Part shown: one piece after another, positions 44,381 to 53,248 of the stretch
How the letters are laid out: every line of letters starts with the position of its first letter
How positions within the stretch are numbered: position 1 is the stretch's first letter
Assembly (NCBI RefSeq): GCF_900103605.1
Contig: NZ_FNHY01000001.1
Span: forward strand, 1-64,000
Reading direction: 5' to 3'
From: Psychrobacillus sp. OK028
GTDB lineage: Bacteria; Bacillota; Bacilli; Bacillales_A; Planococcaceae
Length of the DNA: 64,000 nucleotides
Position numbers and translations under genes: made by a program
The notes under the pieces: generated by a model
What the model was told of the DNA's origin: nothing
The model's database searches: none
Seen by the model: the letters and a program-made list of their open reading frames with translations, nothing else

Positions 44381-47300
44381 ATGAAAGAAAGCAGAAAGCT
44401 AAGACAACGGACATATAAAGCAGTGCTGGCAATGGCTTTAGCAACTGGATCACTTGTATCATTGTCACCACCTAATGCAATTGCAGCGGATGTGAAAGAA
44501 AAATCTTTCTCCGATGTACAAGCATCTCAACATTTCTATGAAGCAGTGAAGAATTTAACAGCCAGAGGAATAATTACCGGTTATGGGGATGGTACATTTA
44601 GACCATCCGAAAATATTAGCAGAGCACACGCGGCGAAAATCATGGCGCTTGCTTTAGGCTTAAATACAAAGAACGTTAAAGATCCTGGATTCAATGATGT
44701 GAGCACAAGCCATCCAAGCTATAAAGCGATTGCTGCGCTCGTAGAGGCTGGCGTTTTAAACGGTTATGAAAATAATACATTCAATCCAGATGGAAATTTA
44801 ACACGAGCTCAAATGGCAAAGATACTAGTAAAAGGTTTTAAGTTTGAAGAAGAGAAGTTTAGTAACTTACCATTTGATGATGTGAAAAAAAATGAGTGGC
44901 ATGCTAATTATATTCAAACTTTATTTTCCAATAAAATCACAACAGGTAAGACTGCAAACATGTATGATCCAAATGCAAATGTCACACGTGGACAAGCTGC
45001 TTCCTTTATTTACAGAACGGAACTTGCCAAAAAACAAGAAGCGACTATTATACAAAATATCTCCAATAATGAACTAACAGTTTCAGATGGAACGTACGCA
45101 ATCACTAAAAGTTTGGCTAACATATTAAGCGAATCCAATTTACCAATATTGAAGGGTTCACATATAAAGTACACAGTGAAAGGCAAGGAAATAGAAAATA
45201 TTAGTCATATTGAAATGCAAGCAAGCGGAACTGCTAACAACGACCTCGTACTGGATGGAAAAGGCGATATATTTAATGGTGAACTTTCAACTAACGGCAA
45301 TTTCATTATGATCAAAAACATAACATTAGCATCACTCCAGTTAAATCTGGGAACTACCTCAGGCACAATAGACGCTAAGGTAGAAAAACTAAAAGTTCAA
45401 TCGAAAAATGCACAAATCACGCTCGGTACAAATGCTAAAATTGGCGACCTTCTACTACCAACTGGAACACAAGCCAAAGATATCATTCAAAACTTTGACA
45501 AAGTAAAAGGATATATCGAAAAGATAAATGGTGTAGCTAACTCTACTACCATTCCAGGTACACCCCCAGGAAATGGCATAGAGGGACCCGGTCAAAATCC
45601 AGTAACAGAAACAGCATCTATCCCAATATATTCGGGCAAAACTACAGTTACCTCCGGAGATATAATTGAGTTAACTGTAACAAAGGGAAATAAAGTCTAC
45701 TATACGCTAGATGGCAGTAACCCTACATCCACGTCGAATGCAGTAGACGTAAAAGACGGTAAAGTAAGTATTCCTGTACTTGGTAAAGGAAAAGTGACAT
45801 TAAAAGCTTATACTGTTTTAAACAAAGGACAAGATAGTAGTGTAGCCACTTATGAGTTAACCGTATTAGAAAAGGTTGATGAAAATCCAATCCTGGATGT
45901 GACGGGTGCAGCAATCAGTACACCACCTACAAAAACAACGTATCAAGAAGGAGATACACTGGACTTAAGTGGTTTAGTAATCACCTTAACTAAATCAAAT
46001 GGAACAACAGAAGATATTGGATATGATAACTTTGCAGCAAAAGGTATTACAGCAAGCAAAGAACATGGGTCCATACTCACAAATGCAGACACAAGTGTGA
46101 CCTTTACCCATACATTAAGTAACCAATCAGTCGAACAAGCTATAACCGTAGAAGCAGCAACTGTAACAGTAACTGGTGCAGCAATAAGCACACCACCTAC
46201 AAAAACAACGTATCAAGAAGGAGACACACTGGACTTAACTGGTTTAGTCATCACCTTAACCAAATCAAATGAAACGACAGAAAATGTTGGATACGAAGAC
46301 TTTGCGGCAAAAGGTATTACAGTTAGTAAAGAACATGGATCCATACTAACAACAACAGACTCAAGTGTGACCATTACCCACACATTAAGTAACCAATCTG
46401 TCGAACAAGCGATTACAGTTACTCCTATTAATAATGCAAACTTTGAATTATCCATTATGCACTTCAATGACACTCATGCTCACCTGGACAATGCTGCAAA
46501 ACGTGTGACAGCGGTGAATGAAGTACGTGCTGCTAAACCGAACTCATTGTTATTGGATGCTGGGGATGTTTTCTCAGGAACTCTCTATTTTAATGAATTT
46601 AAAGGACTAGCAGACTTAGAGTTTATGAATTTAATGAAAGTCGATGCAATGACGTTTGGTAACCACGAGTTCGATCTTGGTTCATCGCCAGAAGGTCACA
46701 AAGCATTAGCAGATTTCATCAAAGCAGCAAACTTCCCATTCGTTTCAGCAAACGTTGACTTTTCAAAAGACGAGTTGTTTACAGGTTTGTTCAATACGAA
46801 AATTGCAGAAAAACCTGAGAAAGCCAATATCTATTCTGGGATAGTGAAAGAAGTGAATGGAGAAAAAGTAGGAATCTTCGGATTAACAACTGCTGAAACG
46901 AAAGATATCTCTAGTCCAGGTAATATCACCTTCTCGAACTATATCGAAGATGCGAAGAAGATGGTTGCTGAGTTTGAGAAACTAGGCGTTAACAAAATCG
47001 TTGCCATCACACATATTGGCTATGACGACAATCCAGCAGTGGACAATGATATGGAACTAGCTAAGGCAGTCAAAGGTATAGATGTGATTGTAGGAGGACA
47101 TAGCCATACACAATTAGACAAACCAGTTTTAGTTAACGGAAATGCTCAGCCTACACTTATTGTGCAAGCTTACCAGTATGCTGATTTTCTTGGAACATTG
47201 GATGTCACATTCGATAAAGACGGAGTAATTGTAGAACATGCAGGAAAGTTAATCAAAATTGCAGATAAAGCAGAAGACCCTGCAGCAGCTGAATTGTTGA

Positions 47301-48259
47301 AGAAATACTCAAGTAAAATTGACTCCATCAAAAATGAGCCAACTGGAGCTACTGCAGTGAATGCTTTAGATAACCCTCGTTCTAGTAATGGTGGTCAAAG
47401 CGTTCGAAGCAATGAAACTCCCCTTGGAAATCTGATTACTGACGGCATGCTGAAAAAAGCGAGAGAGTATAACAAAGACGTGATTATGGCATTCCAAAAT
47501 GGTGGAGGAATCCGAGCTGCGATTGATCAAGGCCTTATTACGGTTGGCGAAGTAATCACTGTACTGCCATTCGGAAATACTTTAGCGACTATGAAGCTTA
47601 CTGGAGCAGAAATAAAAGCTGCATTTGAAATCAGCTTTAAAGAATCTCCAAAAGAAAACGGAGGATTCCTTCATGTATCAGGTGCAAAAGTAAAATATGA
47701 TTCCACCAAACCTGTTGGACAACGCGTCGTATCCATTGCTTATAAAAATACCGATGGAACTTACACGGATATTCAAAATGACCAGAACTACACAGTGGCA
47801 ACAAACGCTTTCACTGCAAAAGGTGGAGATGGCTATACGGTGTTAGCAAAAGCCTACGCAGAAGGTAGAGTAACCGATCTAGGTCTATCCGATTGGGAAA
47901 ACTTACGTGAGCATCTTGTTAGTCTAGTCAACGTAGATCCAAAAGTAGAAGGACGCATTGTCGACGTAAAGGATGAAAAGCCAGACAATGAATACCCTGG
48001 TGGAGATATTCCTGCTAAAGACTTCTCCGGTACACCTATTGCACCAAAAGTCTACAATGGCGACGTGACCGTTTCGGTTACAAATGTGGCCTTCCTTGGA
48101 AATGCCGTTATCAAAGGAAACCTAATAATTACAGGTACTCCATCTAATAATATAACACTTTCTAATATTACGGTTAAAGGCAATTTGGATCTTTCAGGGT
48201 TAAACGGAGAAAACTTGGATCTTGATGGAATCATTGTGGATGGAGAGACAATTTTTTAA
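44381..48259 (+). CDS. SLH-anchored multidomain 5'-nucleotidase
   Basis: A 1292-residue exported protein, ATG start behind AGGAGGCTAGTTT. Domains in order are: signal peptide; three SLH repeats (about 38-215; ISRAHAAKIMALAL, LTRAQMAKILVKGF, VTRGQAASFIYRTE); a shortened stalk module (about 220-390, ending LLPTGTQAKDIIQNFDKVKG); a chitobiase-type C-terminal Ig domain (about 410-495; VYYTLDGSNPTSTSNAVDV); two 90-residue Ig repeats; a 5'-nucleotidase phosphoesterase domain (about 687-890) with HFNDTHAH, LLDAGDVFSG, GNHEFDLG, ITHIGYD and GGHSHTQ; the 5'-nucleotidase C-terminal domain (about 970-1180, FQNGGGIRAAI); and a beta-helix-like tail. It should release phosphate from extracellular 5'-nucleotides. 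The dual nuclease gene follows 94 bp later. Confidence 0.93.
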   Translation: MKESRKLRQRTYKAVLAMALATGSLVSLSPPNAIAADVKEKSFSDVQASQHFYEAVKNLTARGIITGYGDGTFRPSENISRAHAAKIMALALGLNTKNVKDPGFNDVSTSHPSYKAIAALVEAGVLNGYENNTFNPDGNLTRAQMAKILVKGFKFEEEKFSNLPFDDVKKNEWHANYIQTLFSNKITTGKTANMYDPNANVTRGQAASFIYRTELAKKQEATIIQNISNNELTVSDGTYAITKSLANILSESNLPILKGSHIKYTVKGKEIENISHIEMQASGTANNDLVLDGKGDIFNGELSTNGNFIMIKNITLASLQLNLGTTSGTIDAKVEKLKVQSKNAQITLGTNAKIGDLLLPTGTQAKDIIQNFDKVKGYIEKINGVANSTTIPGTPPGNGIEGPGQNPVTETASIPIYSGKTTVTSGDIIELTVTKGNKVYYTLDGSNPTSTSNAVDVKDGKVSIPVLGKGKVTLKAYTVLNKGQDSSVATYELTVLEKVDENPILDVTGAAISTPPTKTTYQEGDTLDLSGLVITLTKSNGTTEDIGYDNFAAKGITASKEHGSILTNADTSVTFTHTLSNQSVEQAITVEAATVTVTGAAISTPPTKTTYQEGDTLDLTGLVITLTKSNETTENVGYEDFAAKGITVSKEHGSILTTTDSSVTITHTLSNQSVEQAITVTPINNANFELSIMHFNDTHAHLDNAAKRVTAVNEVRAAKPNSLLLDAGDVFSGTLYFNEFKGLADLEFMNLMKVDAMTFGNHEFDLGSSPEGHKALADFIKAANFPFVSANVDFSKDELFTGLFNTKIAEKPEKANIYSGIVKEVNGEKVGIFGLTTAETKDISSPGNITFSNYIEDAKKMVAEFEKLGVNKIVAITHIGYDDNPAVDNDMELAKAVKGIDVIVGGHSHTQLDKPVLVNGNAQPTLIVQAYQYADFLGTLDVTFDKDGVIVEHAGKLIKIADKAEDPAAAELLKKYSSKIDSIKNEPTGATAVNALDNPRSSNGGQSVRSNETPLGNLITDGMLKKAREYNKDVIMAFQNGGGIRAAIDQGLITVGEVITVLPFGNTLATMKLTGAEIKAAFEISFKESPKENGGFLHVSGAKVKYDSTKPVGQRVVSIAYKNTDGTYTDIQNDQNYTVATNAFTAKGGDGYTVLAKAYAEGRVTDLGLSDWENLREHLVSLVNVDPKVEGRIVDVKDEKPDNEYPGGDIPAKDFSGTPIAPKVYNGDVTVSVTNVAFLGNAVIKGNLIITGTPSNNITLSNITVKGNLDLSGLNGENLDLDGIIVDGETIF
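45899..46430 (+). repeat. Two 270-bp repeats encoding Ig-like modules
   Basis: GGTGCAGCAATCAGTACACC at 45904 recurs with two changes at 46174, 270 bp (90 codons) later. Both encode TGAAISTPPTKTTYQEGDTL modules followed by KEHGSIL and HTLSNQSVEQAITV. Confidence 0.9.
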
Positions 48260-48267
48260 TACCAACT

Positions 48268-48301
48268 ACCAAGCTTTCAAATAGAAATTAGAAAGCTTGG
48301 T
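48268..48301 (+). terminator. Hairpin between nucleotidase and dual-nuclease genes
   Basis: ACCAAGCTTTC and GAAAGCTTGGT form a perfect 11-bp stem with a 12-nt loop. There is no T-run after it, so it may be a processing site or weak terminator and the two genes may still be co-transcribed. Confidence 0.55.
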
Positions 48302-48352
48302 AAATACCACAATAACTTTACTAGAAATCCCTATAAAAGGAGAATTGTATAG

Positions 48353-51300
48353 ATGAGTAAAAGGAATTGGAAGAGGCCCATAAATGCTTTATTATCAGCA
48401 AGTTTAATAGCCGGTCTAGTAATTCCAGCGTTGCCATCGAAGGTAGTAGCAGCTACGAATGCAACTGACTTAATTATTTCTGAATATATTGAAGGTAGCG
48501 GCAATAACAAAGCTCTAGAGCTTTATAATGGTACAGATGCTGCAATTGATTTAAGTAAATATTCACTAGAGTTATACCCGAATGGTGGAACAACAGCAAC
48601 CAAATTAAATTTATCAGGTCAATTAGATACTGGAAAGACTTATGTTATTACTAATGGAAGCGCGAATGCCGATTTAAAGGCTAAGGGAAATTTAAGTAAT
48701 ACAACTGTCATGGCTTTTAATGGGGACGATGCTATTGTCTTAAAAAAATCCAATGAAGTCATTGATTCGTTTGGACAGGTAGGAGCGCGAATCATGTGGG
48801 GTGAAAACGTTACCCTTGTAAGGAAAAGCTCAATTACTACTGGAGATAAGATAACAAGTGATGCATATGATGTAAATTTAGAATGGATTAAATATGGTAT
48901 CGATACATTCGAGAATCTAGGCTCACATACGATGGACAGTGGAAATACTCCACCTGGAGAAACTCAAGTAGAGGCTGTAACTGTTTCTATCCCATCGTCG
49001 ACTGTTCCAGTAGGGACGAAAGTTACATTAGCGACAAAAACAGATGGAGCTTCTATTTACTTTACGACAGATGGGTCTGATCCAACTATCTCAAGTACTA
49101 TGTATGAAACTCCAATAGTCATTGACAAAGACATGACGATCAAGGCAATCGCAGTAAAAGAAGGTTATGTAAACAGTTCAATTTCTGCATTCACTTATAC
49201 CGTAATAAGTGAAACTGGATCGTTGTCCGTTGCAGAAGCCCGCAAAACAGCTCTTGGTCAAACAGTTACTATTAAAGCAATAGTAGCTGCAAATTTGAAA
49301 AATACAATTTCAGTTCAAGATGCAACGGGCGGTATCGCAATACGTCCAACAAGTTTAGCTGCTACTGTAGGTGATGAAGTAACACTTACTGGTAAGTTAG
49401 CAGATTTCAGAGGACTTCTTCAATTAGACAGTGCAACGATTGTTGCGAAGACTGAAAATGTAGGAGCTCCAACTCCTAAGGTTGTAACAGGGGCAGAAGT
49501 GAATGAAAACAATGAATCCCAACTTGTTCAAGCAAAACAAATTACACTAACTGCAGTAAATGCAGGAAACTATACAGCGACAGATGGAACTACAAACTTC
49601 ATCGTTCGTGATGAAAACAACGGTTCACTAGGTTTGGTTGTAGGAAAAACATATGAATCCATTACTGGTATTGTTCAACAATTTGATGCTGATTATCAAA
49701 TTATCCCACGCTCGGTTTCAGATATTGTGGAGGATAGCTCCATCATTCAACCTGTTACAGCAAACCCGGGGAGCGGAACTTTTATTGGAAGCACAACAGT
49801 TACACTATCCACAACTACGGCAAAGTCGGAGATTTTTTACACGGTTGATGGAAAAGATCCAATTGAATTTGGTGTAAAATATGAATCTCCAATTAATATC
49901 ACAAAAAATTCAACACTTAAAGCAGTCGTAAAAACACAAAATGGTACTTTTAGTGAAGTAAAATCATTCGAATATACAATTACCGATAGTCTTCAAATTC
50001 ATGATATTCAAGGAGCAGGACATTTCACTTCTTTTGACAATAAAACAGTAGAAGGAATTCAAGGAATTGTTACTTACTCGTTTTTGTTAAATGGTGCAAC
50101 CTACTATCATATCCAAACACCTGATGAGTTAGCGGATACAAATCCAAACACTTCTGAGGCAATTCTACTTTACAGCGGAACAAAAACGTGGCCTATTCAA
50201 GTAGGTGATTTAGTATCAGTCACAGGGAAAGTAAGTGAATTTGCATACGACGGATATGATGATCGTCAAACAACAGACTTGAAAACTACTCAAATCAATG
50301 TGCGAAATGACCAAGGTGGAAAAGTGGAAGTAATAAAAAGAGGCGTAGCTTTACCAGCACCAATCTTAATCGATGAAACGAAAATGTCTCTTGCAAAAAT
50401 TGATAGCGACAATCTTACAGTTTTTAATCCGACAGTGGACGCAATCGATTTCTGGGAAAGTATCGAAGGAATGCGCGTGCAAGTTGGAAATGTGAAAGCG
50501 GTGGCTCCTCAAGAGCATGGTGACTTGATCACAGTTTTGGAAAAAGCTCCAACGAACTCCCTTCATGGCGGAGTTTTATATGAAAAGGACAATCAAAATC
50601 CAAACCGCGTGCAATTCCGTTTAGAGCCAAATGGACCTGGGCGTGATTTCGAAGTAGCAACTGGAGATAAATTTAAAGGGCCGATTACGGGAGTGGTAGG
50701 CTATTCATTCCAAAACTTTAAAATCTATGTCTCTTTGAATGAAATGAAAGCTGCGCATACAAAAGGAACTGCAACACCGGAAAAAACAACTATTGTAAAA
50801 GCAGATGATAAGTTAACTATTGCTTCTTATAACTTGGAAAACTTCTCGAATAACAAAACATCTACTACGGATGATAAAGCACAAAAACTAGCAAGAGCAA
50901 TTGCTACTGATATGCAGAGTCCCGATATTGTTGGTGTCACAGAAGTACAGGATAATAACGGAGAAAGCGCTGGAGATTCGAAGGCAGATCAAAGCTATGC
51001 AAGGCTTATTGCAGCAATTAAAACTGCTGGTGGAGCAAACTATCAATATGTAAATATTGACCCAGTAAACAACCAAGATGGCGGAGCACCAAATGCAAAT
51101 ATTCGTGTTGGATTCCTATATAATCCCGACCGAGTAAAATTGACAGAAGGAAGTTCTGCTGGAAATGCTACTACAGCGGTTGGTTACAAAGACGGTAAGC
51201 TAACACTTAACCCAGGTCGTATCGACCCAACAAATAGCGCATTTAATAGCAGTCGTAAACCTTTAGCAGGACAATTTGATTTTAAAGGTGAAAGTGTCGT

Positions 51301-53101
51301 AGTGATTGCAAATCACTGGAACTCAAAAAATGGGGACACACCATTATTTGGATCTATTCAACCGCCAAAATACGATAGTGAATTCCAACGTAAAAAAATT
51401 GCAAAAATTGTTTCTGACTTTGTTCTAGATATTAAAACGAAAAACCCAGCAGCTAATGTTGTATCACTAGGTGATTTTAACGATTATCAATTTGCCGATG
51501 CACTTGTAATTCACGAAGGTGAACATATGACCAACATGATTAACAAAGTGGAAACGCCAGATCGATACACATACCTATATCAAGGAAACTCACAGGTATT
51601 AGATCATATTTTAGTTACTAAGAATTTAGAAAATAAAACGAAAATCGACATTCTTCATATTAATGCAGACTTTACCGATATGGCAGGACGTGCAAGTGAC
51701 CATGATCCGGTAATGGTTCAAATTGATTTATTGGCAAAAGACATTGTTACACCGATTACAGCTGAAAAAACATACAACATTAAAAACCTTCAAACAAAGA
51801 AACTAATTATTGGTAAACCTAGCGTTTCAATTACACTTGATGATGCATCAGAAATCACGGAAGGCATTCTGGTTACAAGTGATTACGCAGAATTCCACGG
51901 TGACGGCTTTGCCGAGCAAACTGTTACAATCAAACCAGCTAATGCCGGCGCAATTATGGATTTCAAAGGGACTAATGTTCAAAAAGTGATTATTGATGGT
52001 CCAAACGTGAAAGAAATTAGAGGCGCTGAAAATATTCAAGAATTTGAATTTATTAATGGTGCAGATGGCAAAAATATTAAATTCTTTAATTCAAAAGGGG
52101 AGCCCATTGCGGCTCCTACTTTACCAGGTGAAAACCAAGCCCCAGTAGTAAAGAAAAATATTCCTAGTCAAACAGTTAAAACTGGAGAGTCCATTTCGAT
52201 TCTATTAACAGACCATTTCGCGGATCCAGAAAACAAAGTATTAACTTTTTCTTCCACGTTAGGAACGATAGAAGGGGCAACGTTAAAACTAACGCTTGCG
52301 GAAGGAAGTCATATTGTAGGTGTTACTGCAACAGACGGTGAAAAAAGTGTCACGACAAGCTTCAGTGTGCTTGTAACTTTTGTTGACTCTCCTAACGCTG
52401 ACTATTATAAAGATGCTATTGGTAAAGAAGGTCAAGCGTTAAAAGTTGCATTACATGAAATAATTGACGAAAATGCTCAACTTTCTTATGACCAAGCATG
52501 GGAAGCATTACGTGAAACAGATGAGGACCCGAATAACAAAAACAATGTCATCTTGTTTTACTCTGGCGTATCACGCTCTAAGACTGCTAATGGTGGAAAT
52601 GTGGGACAGTGGAACCGAGAACACACATGGGCAAAATCTCACGGAGACTTCGGCACAACTAAAGGACCTGGAACAGATATCCACCATCTTAGACCTACCG
52701 ACGTACAAGTAAATAGTTCAAGAGGAAACTTAGATTTTGATAACGGAGGATCAGCCGTTAGCGGATGTAATGGATGTAAAAAAACGACAAATTCTTTCGA
52801 AGCTCCGGATCGTGTAAAGGGTGATGTTGCACGAATCCTTTTTTACATGGCAACACGCTATGAAAAAGGAGACAAAGTAGATTTAGAGCTAAACGAAAAA
52901 CTCGGTAATGGAAGTGCGCCCTACCACGGAAAACTTTCGACACTACTAAAATGGCACGAGCAAGACCCAGTCGATGAATTTGAACGCAATCGTAATAACG
53001 TCATTCAAAAATGGCAAGGAAATCGTAATCCGTTTATCGATCATCCGGAATGGGTGGAATTAATCTGGAAAACAAACAGTACAGCAAATAAAGCTTCATA
53101 A
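48353..53101 (+). CDS. Secreted protein with two nuclease domains (ExeM-like and EndoI-like)
   Basis: A 1582-residue exported protein, ATG start behind AAAAGGAG. It has no SLH domain. Order: signal peptide; lamin-tail domain (about 35-150; LIISEYIEGSGNNKALELYN); two chitobiase-type Ig modules (IYFTTDGSDPTISSTMYETP, IFYTVDGKDPIEFGVKYESP); OB-fold modules (about 295-460 and 548-760); an endonuclease/exonuclease/phosphatase domain (about 820-1130) with IASYNLENFS, VTEVQD, ANHWNSKNGD, SLGDFNDY and ASDHDPVMVQ; a beta-helix-like part; an Ig domain; and a C-terminal endonuclease I domain (about 1345-1575) with WNREHTWAKSHG, DIHHLRPTD and SRGNLDFD. Both active sites look intact. It would degrade extracellular DNA and possibly RNA, feeding the neighbouring nucleotidase. 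Confidence 0.92.
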   Translation: MSKRNWKRPINALLSASLIAGLVIPALPSKVVAATNATDLIISEYIEGSGNNKALELYNGTDAAIDLSKYSLELYPNGGTTATKLNLSGQLDTGKTYVITNGSANADLKAKGNLSNTTVMAFNGDDAIVLKKSNEVIDSFGQVGARIMWGENVTLVRKSSITTGDKITSDAYDVNLEWIKYGIDTFENLGSHTMDSGNTPPGETQVEAVTVSIPSSTVPVGTKVTLATKTDGASIYFTTDGSDPTISSTMYETPIVIDKDMTIKAIAVKEGYVNSSISAFTYTVISETGSLSVAEARKTALGQTVTIKAIVAANLKNTISVQDATGGIAIRPTSLAATVGDEVTLTGKLADFRGLLQLDSATIVAKTENVGAPTPKVVTGAEVNENNESQLVQAKQITLTAVNAGNYTATDGTTNFIVRDENNGSLGLVVGKTYESITGIVQQFDADYQIIPRSVSDIVEDSSIIQPVTANPGSGTFIGSTTVTLSTTTAKSEIFYTVDGKDPIEFGVKYESPINITKNSTLKAVVKTQNGTFSEVKSFEYTITDSLQIHDIQGAGHFTSFDNKTVEGIQGIVTYSFLLNGATYYHIQTPDELADTNPNTSEAILLYSGTKTWPIQVGDLVSVTGKVSEFAYDGYDDRQTTDLKTTQINVRNDQGGKVEVIKRGVALPAPILIDETKMSLAKIDSDNLTVFNPTVDAIDFWESIEGMRVQVGNVKAVAPQEHGDLITVLEKAPTNSLHGGVLYEKDNQNPNRVQFRLEPNGPGRDFEVATGDKFKGPITGVVGYSFQNFKIYVSLNEMKAAHTKGTATPEKTTIVKADDKLTIASYNLENFSNNKTSTTDDKAQKLARAIATDMQSPDIVGVTEVQDNNGESAGDSKADQSYARLIAAIKTAGGANYQYVNIDPVNNQDGGAPNANIRVGFLYNPDRVKLTEGSSAGNATTAVGYKDGKLTLNPGRIDPTNSAFNSSRKPLAGQFDFKGESVVVIANHWNSKNGDTPLFGSIQPPKYDSEFQRKKIAKIVSDFVLDIKTKNPAANVVSLGDFNDYQFADALVIHEGEHMTNMINKVETPDRYTYLYQGNSQVLDHILVTKNLENKTKIDILHINADFTDMAGRASDHDPVMVQIDLLAKDIVTPITAEKTYNIKNLQTKKLIIGKPSVSITLDDASEITEGILVTSDYAEFHGDGFAEQTVTIKPANAGAIMDFKGTNVQKVIIDGPNVKEIRGAENIQEFEFINGADGKNIKFFNSKGEPIAAPTLPGENQAPVVKKNIPSQTVKTGESISILLTDHFADPENKVLTFSSTLGTIEGATLKLTLAEGSHIVGVTATDGEKSVTTSFSVLVTFVDSPNADYYKDAIGKEGQALKVALHEIIDENAQLSYDQAWEALRETDEDPNNKNNVILFYSGVSRSKTANGGNVGQWNREHTWAKSHGDFGTTKGPGTDIHHLRPTDVQVNSSRGNLDFDNGGSAVSGCNGCKKTTNSFEAPDRVKGDVARILFYMATRYEKGDKVDLELNEKLGNGSAPYHGKLSTLLKWHEQDPVDEFERNRNNVIQKWQGNRNPFIDHPEWVELIWKTNSTANKAS

Positions 53102-53109
53102 CAAGAGGA

Positions 53110-53135
53110 ATCCACTTCGAAAGTCCGAAGTGGAT
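53110..53135 (+). terminator. Terminator after the dual-nuclease gene
   Basis: ATCCACTTCG-AAAGTC-CGAAGTGGAT then TTATTTTTAT. Confidence 0.9.
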
Positions 53136-53248
53136 TTATTTTTATAGAATTCTAATTCTGTACCATATTTTGTCCTACAGTTGCATACAATTTAAAGCAC
53201 GTCCTAAAAGGTTTTTAGAATGTGAAATATTAGTAGGGGGTTTCGACT

